Source: Eunapius fragilis (Eukaryota; Porifera; Demospongiae; Spongillida; Spongillidae). Taken from it: 64,000 nt of DNA. The stretch is from contig OY811974.1 in NCBI GenBank assembly GCA_963681505.1, positions 9,593,547 through 9,657,546 of the forward strand. The letters run 5' to 3'. Positions 22,979 to 33,304 of the stretch are shown piece by piece. How positions within the stretch are numbered: position 1 is the first letter of the stretch; each line of letters opens with the position of its first letter. The translations under genes were made by a program, and so were the position numbers. The notes below the pieces were generated by a model. That model was not told the DNA's origin and did not search any database. It saw nothing but the letters and a program-made list of their open reading frames with translations.

Positions 22979-23020
22979 CTGAAGCTTCAGAATCCTCTAA
23001 TACAGTGGTGAAGAAGATTG
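22979..23020 (+). CDS. Candidate exon 2, EASESSNTVVKKI
   Basis: A strong acceptor (CCTTCCCTTCTTTTGTAG) and donor (ATTG|GTGAGT) bound a 42-nt exon. With the phase-1 exon at 22559-22626 it reads through as AEASESSNTVVKKI. The intron is 352 nt. The protein is not recognised and further exons were not found. Confidence 0.45.
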
Positions 23021-23511
23021 GTGAGTAAGCTTGTGATTAAATTTATTGCTGATTTCCATTCCCCCTAATGAGTTATAACGAGTAACTACTTGTAGGCCTA
23101 GTTATTTCAAGCTAGTGAGGTATGAGTATGGGGTAAATTCACGTCAGATGGATCAACTTTTGCCATGACATTGTCCAATGTTGTTAATCACTCTACCACA
23201 TTGATGATATCATATTTAGATGTGCATACATACATTTTGAGGTCTCTGTTATTAACCACTGATAAACTAACCACTGATATGATTTAATTTCTACCATGTT
23301 TAGCAATGCCAATGTAAACACGGGGGCATTTCTACTTACAGATGGGTTATTCTTTGTTGTATACACTAAAATGCAACACCATTTGGTACCATGTACATGG
23401 GTGGTGGTTAGTTATAATACCATGTTAAAGATCGAGGTCCCATGTAAATAGTCGTGCAATGCGTTATTCGTTAGCGCAAGCGCAGTGCAGAGAATCGATG
23501 CACGAATAGCG

Positions 23512-23545
23512 TATAAAAGGAGCTTGCCTGGAAAGGGATTTTCCC
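23512..23545 (+). promoter_or_regulatory. TATA box with kappaB-like site
   Basis: GTATAAAAGG is a good TATA box. GGGATTTTCC about 20 nt downstream fits the NF-kappaB consensus GGGRNNYYCC. No convincing first exon follows, so the promoter is speculative. Confidence 0.25.
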
Positions 23546-24550
23546 TAATGTCATGTGATCTACAGCTTGACCTTGTCGCACAACACAAGACATAGACCAA
23601 CTATCATCATCGGATAACAATCATAGCTGCACGTCGAACAGGGTTTCATTGTGTGAGGACAGATGAATTACGAGGGCCCTCGTCTTCGGTCCGTTTAACA
23701 TTATCACAACATTGGCGTGCATTGGTACTTTGTGCTTCTCTGTACTACACATAGTGAGTTTCTGTGGATCGTAAATCACGTACCACATCTCCAAAAAAAA
23801 ATTTAAAAACCCCTACCTCATCGCGCAGTGGGTCATTCTATATCGATTCAACACACATAAGTTTCATTTTTGGAAGCATTTTTGTGGATGAGTGCAGGCT
23901 ATTACCCTGTGTATATTTATGTATTATACTAACTTTTAAATATTAATTGTTCCTAAGTTATTAGGTGTGAAAAAGTTGACCACATATGTAAACTATGCTA
24001 ATTATCTTTGCGAGCGTTACAGCAGTAGCGATGGTTATTTTTCCGTGCGTACAGAACATCATGACTATCACGCTGTTTAATATATAAAGGAACTTCATAA
24101 TTGAGCTTCTTTGCTTGTTAAACGTTGTTTCGTAGTAACCTTTTACAGAAGATTGGTATTACATCTATATTATATGTGGCTAGCTAGGCATTCCTGACTG
24201 GATCCCTGTCAGAATGAAATAAAATACATAAATAAAACCATTACGCACGTGACTAATCCGACAAAGCCGCTAGCACTTTTGCAGTGACATGTCTGCTGTA
24301 GTAGGAGACAATATAAAAGTAATTATGACAATGAAGCCAATTTTGAAAGGTTGAATCTATGATAGATTGAGGTTACTGGTTCTGTCACTGGTGAATTTAT
24401 GCTACAACTGAATAAGCTGGTGGAGGCACAAAGGGCCAGTGGTATGTGTATTTCAGTAAAAGTATGCGATCAGGGGGACCATGCAGGACATACAGGAGAA
24501 TCCAGAACAATGCACATGCCAGGTTTCTGTTAGCACATCATACACCCACA

Positions 24551-24860
24551 TGTTTGTTATGAATATTTGCATTCCGCAACCATAGGTTACCAAGGAAGAG
24601 ACCACCCAATAATGAATGGCGGTCCCCAAAACCCTCCCTGTCCACATTGTTTATGTGGGCCATGTATTGTGGCAAGGCCACCTGATGTTCTTCTAGTTGG
24701 CACGGCGAGGCCATCCATCCACAACCGAACCAAACGGTATCGTCTATACAGGCAGTTCTGGCAGTAGTTGAACCTGCAGCATAACTGTAACGTGTTGCTA
24801 TATTGTGATCCACACATTAGGAAATAAAGAGAAGATACCCTAATCCAGAGGGAGTTCCTT
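24551..24860 (+). pseudogene. Zinc-ribbon-like fragment of a repeated gene
   Basis: The plus frame encodes NPPCPHCLCGPCIVARPPD and RTKRYRLYRQFWQ. A stop comes next, and then LYCDPHIRK, another stop and RED in the following frame. The CPHCLCGPCI cysteine cluster followed by an aromatic YRxFW helix resembles a short zinc-ribbon protein that is often repeated in invertebrate genomes (my recollection of the pattern, not a search result). The two stops suggest decay. Confidence 0.4.
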
Positions 24861-24988
24861 ACACACACACTCATGCACACACTCACATGCACACACTGTG
24901 TCACTTCATCGCAGACAAGCAAATTGAATCTTGGTGATTACATGGCAGTTCTTGAAAGAACTGTATATCATGCAAACATAAACTCACC

Positions 24989-25112
24989 CAATCCAATACA
25001 ACAAGATTCATTCTCATCAAAAAATAGTCATCCCTGCAATGAATCCGCTTGGATAAGTACATCAAACGTTGATGGTTAAAAGACTCTATCCAGTACGTAT
25101 CTCTACACTGCA
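24989..25112 (-). pseudogene. Exon of repeated CRDTYWIESFN gene, copy 2
   Basis: On the minus strand, after CATATGCAG, a frame encodes CRDTYWIESFNHQRLMYLS and MRMNLVVLDW before GTGAGTTT. It is homologous to the exon at 27109-27230, with the same acceptor and donor positions. This copy keeps the CRDTYW reading that the other has lost. The expected next exon (NENVQRAATS type) is missing downstream, so the copy looks partial. Confidence 0.45.
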
Positions 25113-25647
25113 TATGTAAGAAAAGGATGTCATAACAAATTGCAACACCTGGAAATACTTTTTACCAGGCAGTAGTGTTCAGCATAACGGTAGATAGAAG
25201 TCTTTTTCAAAAAAAAAAAAGAATGGCTGGCAATGCCCACCATGAAATTGCATCCAAAAGATATAGGCAAGGGCTGGAAATCTTAGGTTTTGGCACCACC
25301 CTGCAGGGGTGGATCCAGGATTTTTGAAAGGGGGGGGGGCTTATTATAAAAAAGTTGTATTCTAAATCTGTGCATGGGGCACTAATTAAATACCATTTTG
25401 GTTTAAGTAGGAACGATGCTTCACTTTGTGCGCATAAGTTAATACAGGTATAGCATTATAAAAAGCGCGTATATACATGTAGTTAATTAGTCGTAATTAT
25501 TTTCGTTACTTATCCGAAAGGGGGGGGCTGCAGCCCCCATAGCCCCCCCCCCCCCTGGATCCGCCTCTGCCCTGCATATCTGCAGATGAATGAGACTGAG
25601 ACAGTTCTTGCTAGATGCAAAAGAATCATGCATCCAAAATGGATATC

Positions 25648-26455
25648 GGAAGTCTCGCTAGAGACTTCCATATAGGTTTTGACCCCGACTATGAATTTAA
25701 TTAAAATCTCGCGACCCTACCGTAGCTTCGCTCCCGACGATCGGATCGTCTAACCTGTTGCGGCAATCGATCTAGAAGTCAAAACTGAGTAGTTTCGTTT
25801 TTGTTTCACGTCGTAGAACTGCGTGGTTGTCGAGAACAAAAAATACTACTGTCCTCGTTCCCCTTCCAAAAATAATGGGCGGGTCGTCTGCTTCTGCTTC
25901 TTCTTCTTCTTCTTCTTGAGAACTCATAACTCGGGACAGGAACACTTTTAAGCAATGAAAATTGCACCAATAGCTTTAGAATTTGCTGGAGGACTCGCCA
26001 TAGTCGATGTTAGGCTTTGATACACAAAAGCCTATATACGGTCTTATCAATTCTAATTAAGCAAAAGTACCTAAAAAATTTCACAATACGTCTGGATTGA
26101 GGTTAAATGAAAGGGGGAAACCTGCGATGCAACAGTGATTGGTTGTTAAAAAAATTAAGGAAACAAGTAAATAAAAACATTCTCTCTGAGTAAGTTGGTG
26201 GGATATAGGTTTTGCAGGCAAATAGTATACTGGTGTAAAAAGCACTGAAACAAGTTTTATCAGAAGGGAAAATGTAATAGTCCTATATTTAGCACAGAAA
26301 CAGCATATGCCTTAGTCGAAGTGTGCTAAATATAAGACTATTACATTTTCCCTTCTGATAAAACTTGTTTCAGTGCTTTTTACACCAGTATACTATTTGC
26401 CTGCAAAACCTATATCCCACCAACTTACTCAGAGAGAATGTTTTTATTTACTTGT
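25648..26455 (+). mobile_element. Hairpin-foldback element, copy 2
   Basis: The terminal hairpin at 25648-25669 is GGAAGTCTC, GCTA, GAGACTTCC, preceded by AT and C. The block runs to about 26160 with TGACCCCGACTATGAAT, GATCGGATCGTC, GCGTGGTTGTCGAGAACAA, a CTTCTTCTTCTT tract, ACTCGGGACAGGAAC and GCTGGAGGACTCGC. The foldback is 26163-26455. It differs from copy 1 at several arm positions, and each change is mirrored in the other arm (for example GAGTAAGTTGG opposite CCAACTTACTC). The centre has TAGCACAGAAACAGCATATG. No open frame spans the element. Confidence 0.8.
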
Positions 26456-26675
26456 TACACATAGGAAACAAAGGATGGTGCACATTCATTGTGTATTCAT
26501 CATTCCATACATAGATTCAGCAAGATTGGCATGGTTAGTCTTTTGATTACCTTGGTAGTTCTAAAACGAACTGTTAAAACTCACAACAGAGTGATCAGGA
26601 AGTCACAACACTCTGCAGACCTGTGTGCAATCAAACACATGATGCATAGCCATGTGGACCAACCATCAACGAAGG

Positions 26676-26851
26676 CTATACTCCATCTTCCTGTGTCTCA
26701 TCAACTTCAAGTACTCCATCTTCATTGAAGTCATCATCATCATCATCATTATCATCATCATCATCACAGAAGTCTCCATCCTCAAGTTCCACACCAGGTA
26801 CAAAAGCCTCTTCATCAATATCATCACTCTCTTCACCATCTATAACACAGC
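26676..26851 (-). CDS. Terminal acidic exon of the CRDTYW repeat gene
   Basis: On the minus strand CTTTCCATCACAG precedes CVIDGEESDDIDEEAFVPG, a run of about 15 Asp with Asn and Phe, NEDGVLEVDETQEDGV and a stop. The Asp run comes from an ATC/GAT microsatellite. Joined to the preceding exon by a 35-40 nt intron, it keeps frame in phase 2. The highly acidic end could mediate nuclear or chromatin contacts (inference). Confidence 0.45.
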
Positions 26852-26886
26852 TGTGATGGAAAGACAAAATGACTGCACCCATTACA

Positions 26887-27055
26887 TAATGACATACTGG
26901 GTGGACTGCTTGTTCATGTGCACATATGCATCCCAGATGTGTTCAACAAACTTGAAAGTTTTTGCCACAAGCACACGAGAGGGTGATTGATGATCTGGCC
27001 TCCGGGCATTCAGATATACCCTGTGACTTGTGGCAGCCCGTTGAACATTCTCATT
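26887..27055 (-). CDS. Internal exon of the CRDTYW repeat gene
   Basis: After TTTATGTAG the minus strand encodes NENVQRAATSHRVYLNARRP and VAKTFKFVEHIWDAYVHMNK. It begins in phase 0, matching the VLDW end of the 27109-27230 exon. The donor is probably ATTAT|GTAATG. The reading is uninterrupted and looks under coding constraint. Confidence 0.5.
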
Positions 27056-27108
27056 CTACATAAACAAGAACTGTCAAGAGATATGATTGCTCATACATGT
27101 AAACTCAC

Positions 27109-27230
27109 CCAGTCCAGCACAGCTAAATTCATTCTCATCGCATATGTGTCCATTCCAAAATGAATTCTCTTTGACATGTATTTCAGCAGTTGTTGGTTAA
27201 AAGACTCTCTATCCAGTATGTATCCCTGCA
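27109..27230 (-). pseudogene. CRDTYW exon, copy 1, with 2-nt insertion
   Basis: The exon lies between TTATTATACAG and GTGAGTTT on the minus strand. The second half reads LLKYMSKRIHFGMDTYAMRM and NLAVLDW. The first codons read CRDTYWIE in another frame, because GAGAGTCTTTT here replaces the GAGTCTTTT of the 25-kb copy. The extra AG breaks the frame inside the conserved motif. Flanking exons are open, so the inactivation may be recent. Confidence 0.5.
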
Positions 27231-27282
27231 CTGTATAATAAAAGGATGTCAATGGAACACTTCAAAACAAAAAAAGTCTAAC

Positions 27283-27452
27283 CCGGCAGTAGTGTTTTTC
27301 AAAGCACCTTCAAGCGCTCTGATAGCTGCTGGATCAGATAAGAGCTTTCTCTTGGGGACATACTCAGGCATATGACATCTACTCTCAAGATGACAGCCAC
27401 AATGGTTACCCTGAGAGACAACCCATTTATGAAAGGTTATCAATGAACTCAT
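27283..27452 (-). CDS. Upstream exon of the CRDTYW repeat gene
   Basis: The minus frame encodes GNHCGCHLESRCHMPEYVPK, then RKLLSDPAAIRALEGALKN, ending before GTTAGAC. GNHxxCxxxSRCH-x-PxYxP is a Cys/His pattern typical of the segment before CRDTYW in this repeat family, possibly a zinc site of a transposon-derived protein (inference). A frame break lies just upstream near 27440. The substrate is unknown. Confidence 0.45.
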
Positions 27453-27955
27453 GTGCCTGATAGTGCAAGCTGATGTTCATGATCTTGGTCATCAGGATGT
27501 CTTGGTGCTCTTCACTGTACATTTTGTGTTAGCTTTACTGCTCAAATTTAAATAAGTCTTACTCTTGTCAGAAAGCTCACTGAACCATGTCTTGTTCATA
27601 TTAGCAATACTGCCACTGCATATCTTCCTCATCTCCTTGGGGTCATTCCATGTCCCGACTCAAATGAATTGGTGTGTACCCCTGAGATTTGTGTGTAATT
27701 TATCATATTTGCTTGACCTAATATGGATGTCACTATAACGCATTAATTTTTAAAATCACACGAGTGGTTTACGGATTAACACTGTCATGAATAATTAATT
27801 GTTTTCTACTTTGAAGACTCATAACTCCCTACTCACAGAACGTGTATGGCTATTTTTGGCATCAAATTGATGGTCTCTTAGTCTACAATCCGACCATAAT
27901 ATGTTTCTATGGGATAGGCGAAAGGGTTAAAGAATAATTGTTTTAATAATTGGAC

Positions 27956-28877
27956 CATAGATTAATGACCTTATAGATACGGGATTGGAAACGCTGTACA
28001 TTGCACGATTCTATCATCGTTTCACGTATACATGATGTCATATTTGATGCGCGTAATAGAGTATGAATGATGAACTTCGATTCATTCAAAGAACGTAAGC
28101 CAAACAACACTATGTGCTAATCTATAAGGTGAACCAGGTATTGTATCCAACTTCTTGAGGTTCTGCTAACCTTTTTAAGACAGCAGTAGAAGCGGTACAA
28201 AATGAGAAACAGTTTGAAGTCGAGTCTGAGTACACGTGCACAGCTAAGAAGAACGCGATCATTTATGTGCATAGTGGGCCGTATATCTTAAGAACCAATA
28301 TGTGTAGAAGACTTTAACATGCACCACGCAACCCATCGACCTTTCTAGATTGGTAAAATACTAACCAAAAGCTATAGTTTTTTACAATGACACAATAACA
28401 GCCTGCGAGCTGCTGGAGGTTCAAAACGCGCAAATTTGAGTTTGAAGCTCTGAATCTCATTTAGTGTAACAACTACAAGTTTGCAACAAACCCTACGCAA
28501 CACCATCTCTGCCTTTGCTATGTAACGAGGTTTCAATGCTTAAAGCTATTCTATGTCGCCACAGTAATCAGCGCAAAAATTTCACTTCTGTTCGCATGAC
28601 CTGATACAGCCGTTTCACTATCGCATAAAGCACACGGTTTAAAAGCCAAATCATTTGAACGTGCTTTCTGATTACACAAGTTTCCATACGACTTTTTATA
28701 TCGTCAACTCCTTTCTTGTACCTTTACTGTCTCTGTTCAGGAGAGTTTCTTCACCTCCCCTTGACAAGAGCCCGCGCTTTTTAATTAGATTCATGCGAAA
28801 CGATGATGGAACATCCATACGTAATACTATCGTATATAGCGTTTCCAATCCCGTATCTATAAGGTCATTAATCTATG
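27956..28877. mobile_element. Nonautonomous TIR transposon with 7-bp TSD
   Basis: The ends are inverted for about 50 bp: CATAGATTAATGACCTTATAG at the left (shown in part), with its complement at the right, continuing through GGGATTGGAAACGCT. ATTGGAC occurs directly on both sides (27949-27955 and 28878-28884) as a 7-bp target duplication. The interior of about 920 bp has no transposase. Length and duplication size leave the superfamily open. Confidence 0.75.
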
Positions 28878-29030
28878 ATTGGACAATGTCATGGCAAAAG
28901 TTGATCAGATCCATCTGACGCGACTTTACCCTATGGGTGTATACAGTGCATTTCATGATTGTTGTTTAAAATAATTTTTCCATCACTGTTGTGTTAACAT
29001 GAAATTGTTTTGTCAACAAAAGGAGAAAAT

Positions 29031-30190
29031 TAATTGCTAATATACATTCATTTTTATTAACCCATATCCAAAAAAACGTTTTGATAGCTATCTCAGTGCC
29101 TAGTTGATGGATTGGGATGAAATTTGCACTATAACTATAGCTCATTGATGCAAAGTGTTTGACCGAGTCAGTTTTTAAACTTGGTAAAAAGGTAAGCCAT
29201 TGCAGTGCGTGAGGTGTCACTTTAGTTCCTCTAAGGTTAGCATCGCTGTTTTCTATTACGCTAATCATACATTGCAAGAGTTTATGCAATGATTGAGAAA
29301 TGGCTGGCCTATCGAAATGTTGCTCGTTTCGGGCGCTATTGCGCACTTTGCTGTACAAAATATCAATTCGTATGTGGGTGAGCCAAAAACGAGCCATTTT
29401 TGTATGAATACAATTAAATACTTGCTTTCTTGTATACATGGCGGAGCTCGAGGGTGTTGCTAGCAAAATGGTGACATCTGTTAGATGTAAGCTACGGAAA
29501 GGGAAACCCCTCACGCTGCATATCAGCTGCGTGTCATCAACAAATCTGCCAACTTGGAAAGGATCGAAGATGCAATTAAGGAATTTGAATGCTTGGCTGA
29601 TTATATGCCCTAGCTTCCTGATTCAAATCTAAGGGTTCTGGCGTTGCAACTGTATTTTAGATCTAGTCAGCTGATGGCGAATGACTCGTACTCGCTGCAC
29701 CCTGATCATTCCCGGTTTGGTTTTGAAAAGAACTGTGTAACTCATTAACAACACCCTCGAGCTCCACCATATACAAGTAAGCAACTACTATCGTTACATC
29801 ACATTCATTTAGAAGAAATAAAAAAGTGGCTACGTTTTTTGCTCTCCCACACACAAGTTGATATTTTGTACAGCAAAGTGCACGATAGCGCCCAAAATGA
29901 GCAACATTTCGATAGGCCAGCCATATCTCAATCATTGCATAAACTCTTGCAATGTATGATTAGCGTAATAGAAAACAGCGATGCTAACCTTAGCGGAACT
30001 AATGTGACACCTCAAGTACTGCAACGGCTTACCTCTTTCCCAGGTTTAAAAACTGACTCGGTCAAACGCTTTGGATCAATGAGCTATAGTTTAAGTGCAA
30101 ATTTCATTCCAATCCATCAACTAGGCACTGAGATTGCTATCAAAACGTTTTTTTGGACATGGGTTAATGAAAATGAATATATATTAGCAA
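29031..30190. repeat. Large inverted duplication, arms ~420 bp
   Basis: The left arm (29031-29458) and right arm (29749-30190) are inverted copies around a spacer of about 290 bp. Each arm ends, reading towards the spacer, in ATG followed by (GCG/GTG)GAGCTCGAGGGTGTT. Those frames start at 29438 on the plus strand and 29770 on the minus strand. They encode MAELEGV and MVELEGV and then diverge. The spacer has a stop-interrupted helical frame (LERIEDAIKEFECLADY). Frames across the arms in the opposite sense (QHFDRPAISQSLHKLL) are conserved between arms but may be shadows. Confidence 0.7.
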
Positions 30191-30446
30191 TAACTATTGT
30201 AACTATAACAAGATATTGAAAACTAGTTTTCAAACATAATTGTGCAGTTAGATTGTAATTTTCTCTTTCTGTTGGGACAACATTTTTTTGGACAACTATC
30301 ACGAAATCCACTGTAAAGGATCAGGACTGAGTCATTTATTTTTGTTCATAAATTAGTCTATTGACCAGCCTCATTATTTAGTAGTATAATGTTGAGAAAC
30401 CATTGACGTTTTATTTCTCTCTCACTCATGCCATTACCATCTTAAG

Positions 30447-32965
30447 AAGAGAAGGATAAACAAGAGTTCCATGCTAAACCTCAAGATTCTTTGGCATCCA
30501 GCACTATTGAAGCAGGTGCAAGTGACAATGACCCTACCATTTCCTCATTGTTAGAAGGGGTCATAGAAGACTCACAAAGTAGCAGCAGTACAAAAGGCAT
30601 CACTGTGAACCTTCTACTTAGTAGCAGTTCAGTTGATACATGGCATATTAGCAAAGACATTTCTTTGACTGTGTGGGTACGTCAAAGCAGAAAGACCAAG
30701 AAACATTTACTCAGTGAACTTGGAGACTTTGCAGATGATGCAATAGAATTTATTGAGAAGAGCGAACATGCTATTGCTGCTATTGCTGCTGCTGAGATTG
30801 CTGCTATTGCTGCTGCTGAGATTGCTGCTAAAAAGAAGACTATTTGTGCAAACCTAGCAAAACATGGCATTAACAAACTATCACAATGGGAAAAATGTCC
30901 AGTGGAAAAACATAAGGACATATTGTCAGATGACATGTTGTTTTTCTTCAGCATGCGGGTATCAGAGTGGAGGGAGAAGCAGTGGAAGTGGAGGGAGAAG
31001 CAGTGGAATGAATTTCTCAGTAACTTAGTACAGAAAGAGGTCCCATCCTTTTCCCATTTGACATATCACCATAGCTTCACAACTAGTTCTGGGTCATCAC
31101 CAATGCTTGGAGAAGATCGGAGAAGTAGTTTAGACTTATTACTTAAACGTCTGAGGCAGGGCTCTGCTGCTCCTTCCAGAGACCTCAACCCAATACATTC
31201 CTTAATAGCCCAATCACGACAGGGAAAGTCTTTGTTTCTTGATGTTGTTTGTGAGCATGTTAGAAAGTCTGGCCAATTTGCTATATGCATATCATACAAC
31301 AGCAGAACTAAGTATGTTGAAGAGGAAAAGGACTCCCTTTTAGAAAGTTTAGCATGGTATTTTTGGGCCCGCGTAGTCCATGCCATTGTTAATACAGTAA
31401 ATAAACAGGAAATAACGTGGGGAACATTTAAATCATATCCCTTTCTTCCATGTCTCACTATTAGACGTGTACTTGATTTAATCAACAAGTGCCTGCCTAT
31501 GTTTGCTGGTAAACCTGTACTTTTTGCAGCTGATGAGTTTTCGCATGTTCTGAAGGACCTGAAAAAGTTGGATGTTTCAGATTCTATAAGGCGTACTGCA
31601 ATCGAATCTATTACATCTTCCATCTATAATGAAAACTGCACTCTGTTGGTTTCTGGTTTTGAAGTTGAAAATAACTCTGTCTTTCAGACCGTAAGTACTC
31701 GTCCAGTGGAAAGGTACTGGTTGCTCCCAGTAACTTCGGCAGATCGCAAGCATTATCAGCCACTAATTCAGCAACTGAAAGATTACTACAAGAAGGACAA
31801 TGATTTTCCATTCTTACTATACGAATGGACCAAGTTCTCACCTGGACTGTTGGGGCTGTGGCTTGAAAAGCTGATCACTTGCAAAGTGTCAAAGATTGAG
31901 GACTTACGTCCTCCAGTGTTGGAAGACATCTCGTCCATGGTCGCAAAAGACAAGACATTTTATGCATCGTATTGGAAAGAGTGTTTTGATATGAGGGGGA
32001 CTACAAATGTCTTAAAATTGAATTGCATGAAGAAATATGAAGCTGTTGGAACGTTTATCCAACTCTCATCAACAGAAGGATTTCTCAATCCCTTTCTTGT
32101 CATCCACCCTTTTGTCAGCAATAAGTACATGAAATCAGAGAGCGATTTGTTCAATCGCATCATTGCAGCATTTACAAAGGATCCAAGTGAATGGGACCCT
32201 GATGCCAAAGATGATGTACTGGAAAAGATGATTGCATGTGCACTGGAGCTCAGACAGATCCACAGTAGTGGTTCATTTCCATTTACCACTATCGTCAATG
32301 CACTGTGTGGTTTGAAAAAATTCCCCACTGCTACTATAGTAACTAATGCTGCATATACATTTCGCAAGTCCGTTGCTCTAAAAGAAGTGGAGACATTTCC
32401 ATGCCACACCTGCAGTGTCGGAAATAAGGGTGACCCTTGCGAAAGATGGAGGAATCCAACCAAAGATGAAGTGGAGAAACGACAACAAAATGGTATAGCT
32501 GCCCTTAAATCCTATGGTGTGATACATCCCACTGCAGCCTGTAACAAAGGCTGTGATGTGGTACTGGTGGTTGATTGTGAGGATAAAGGCATAGCTATTC
32601 TTATGTTTGAAGCCAAGTACTACGGTTGGAGTACAGTGTTTGATGACAAAAGTGCATCAGTGAAGGCATATGATGCACTAGAGGGACTTCTGAATGGAGC
32701 AATGGGTGACTGTAAAGTGTTCCACGTGTGCTTCATAATGTGCACTACAGGTGACAAGGAGATCTATTACGACATGAACTATAAACCAAGCGGAAGGAAA
32801 CAAACACTGAGAAAGTGCATTGCAGATTTGAGTAAAATGGAGACAACTGTCTCCCTCCACCACGTGAGAAATGCAGACCATTGGATGAACCTACTAACTC
32901 CAGTTTTGTACTATGGCCTACCTGATGCCGATGAGGGTACAAATAATGCAAAACCACAACAATGA
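30447..32965 (+). CDS. P-loop NTPase fused to PD-(D/E)XK nuclease, Crinkler/CR-like
   Basis: This is the only long intron-free frame in the window. Residues are numbered from TTG at 30491, where the conceptual translation starts. That codon is not a believable start: the frame is open upstream to 30446, where a pyrimidine-rich stretch ending TCTTAAG looks like an acceptor. The first in-frame ATG would come only near residue 149, so an upstream exon probably supplies the start. The N-terminus is Ser-rich, then an Ala/Ile repeat (94-113). AQSRQGKSLFL (240-250) is a Walker A with Ala for the first Gly. VLFAADE (343-349) is Walker B, and LLVSGFE may be sensor 1. GCDVVLVVD (688-695) and FEAKYY (706-711) give D..E-x-K of a restriction-like nuclease. 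This order matches CR effector-type proteins, some of which are found in animals (established knowledge). DNA cleavage is inferred. Confidence 0.7.
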
Positions 32966-33304
32966 TGATTGAAATCGTATTAGTCGTTCCTACTCAGGAC
33001 TGTGCAGCAGATGAATGAACTTTGCTAAATCATTGTGTGTGATTTTGTGTGCATAGCATGTAACTAAACAAATTATAATAAATACAACCACTTTTGAATG
33101 AAATAACTGGCTACTAAAAAGAAGTAGTAATGTTTGGAAATACTTTATTTTGAATTTAGGGGCCATTCACAAATTAGTTTTAAACCCCCCTCCCTCCTCG
33201 TCAAACCTATGCATGTTGGCACTATGTTCCAAACATGTTTTTAGGCTTAAAATTTATTAAACATTATCAATTTGTTTTAATCATGCATATCTTCGTACAT
33301 AATA

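Noticed and set aside
25648..25669. Hammerhead or HDV-type self-cleaving ribozyme at the element end
   Set aside because: The conserved hammerhead core (CTGATGA and GAAA) and HDV pseudoknot pairing are not visible around the hairpin.
28966..29514. Minus-strand frame of 182 codons, with a similar plus-strand frame at 29839-30219
   Set aside because: Both lie in the inverted duplication arms, so their similarity reflects DNA duplication. Not accepted as a protein family, though not excluded.
31066..31623. Minus-strand frame of 185 codons
   Set aside because: Antisense shadow of the NTPase-nuclease gene, with no independent motif.
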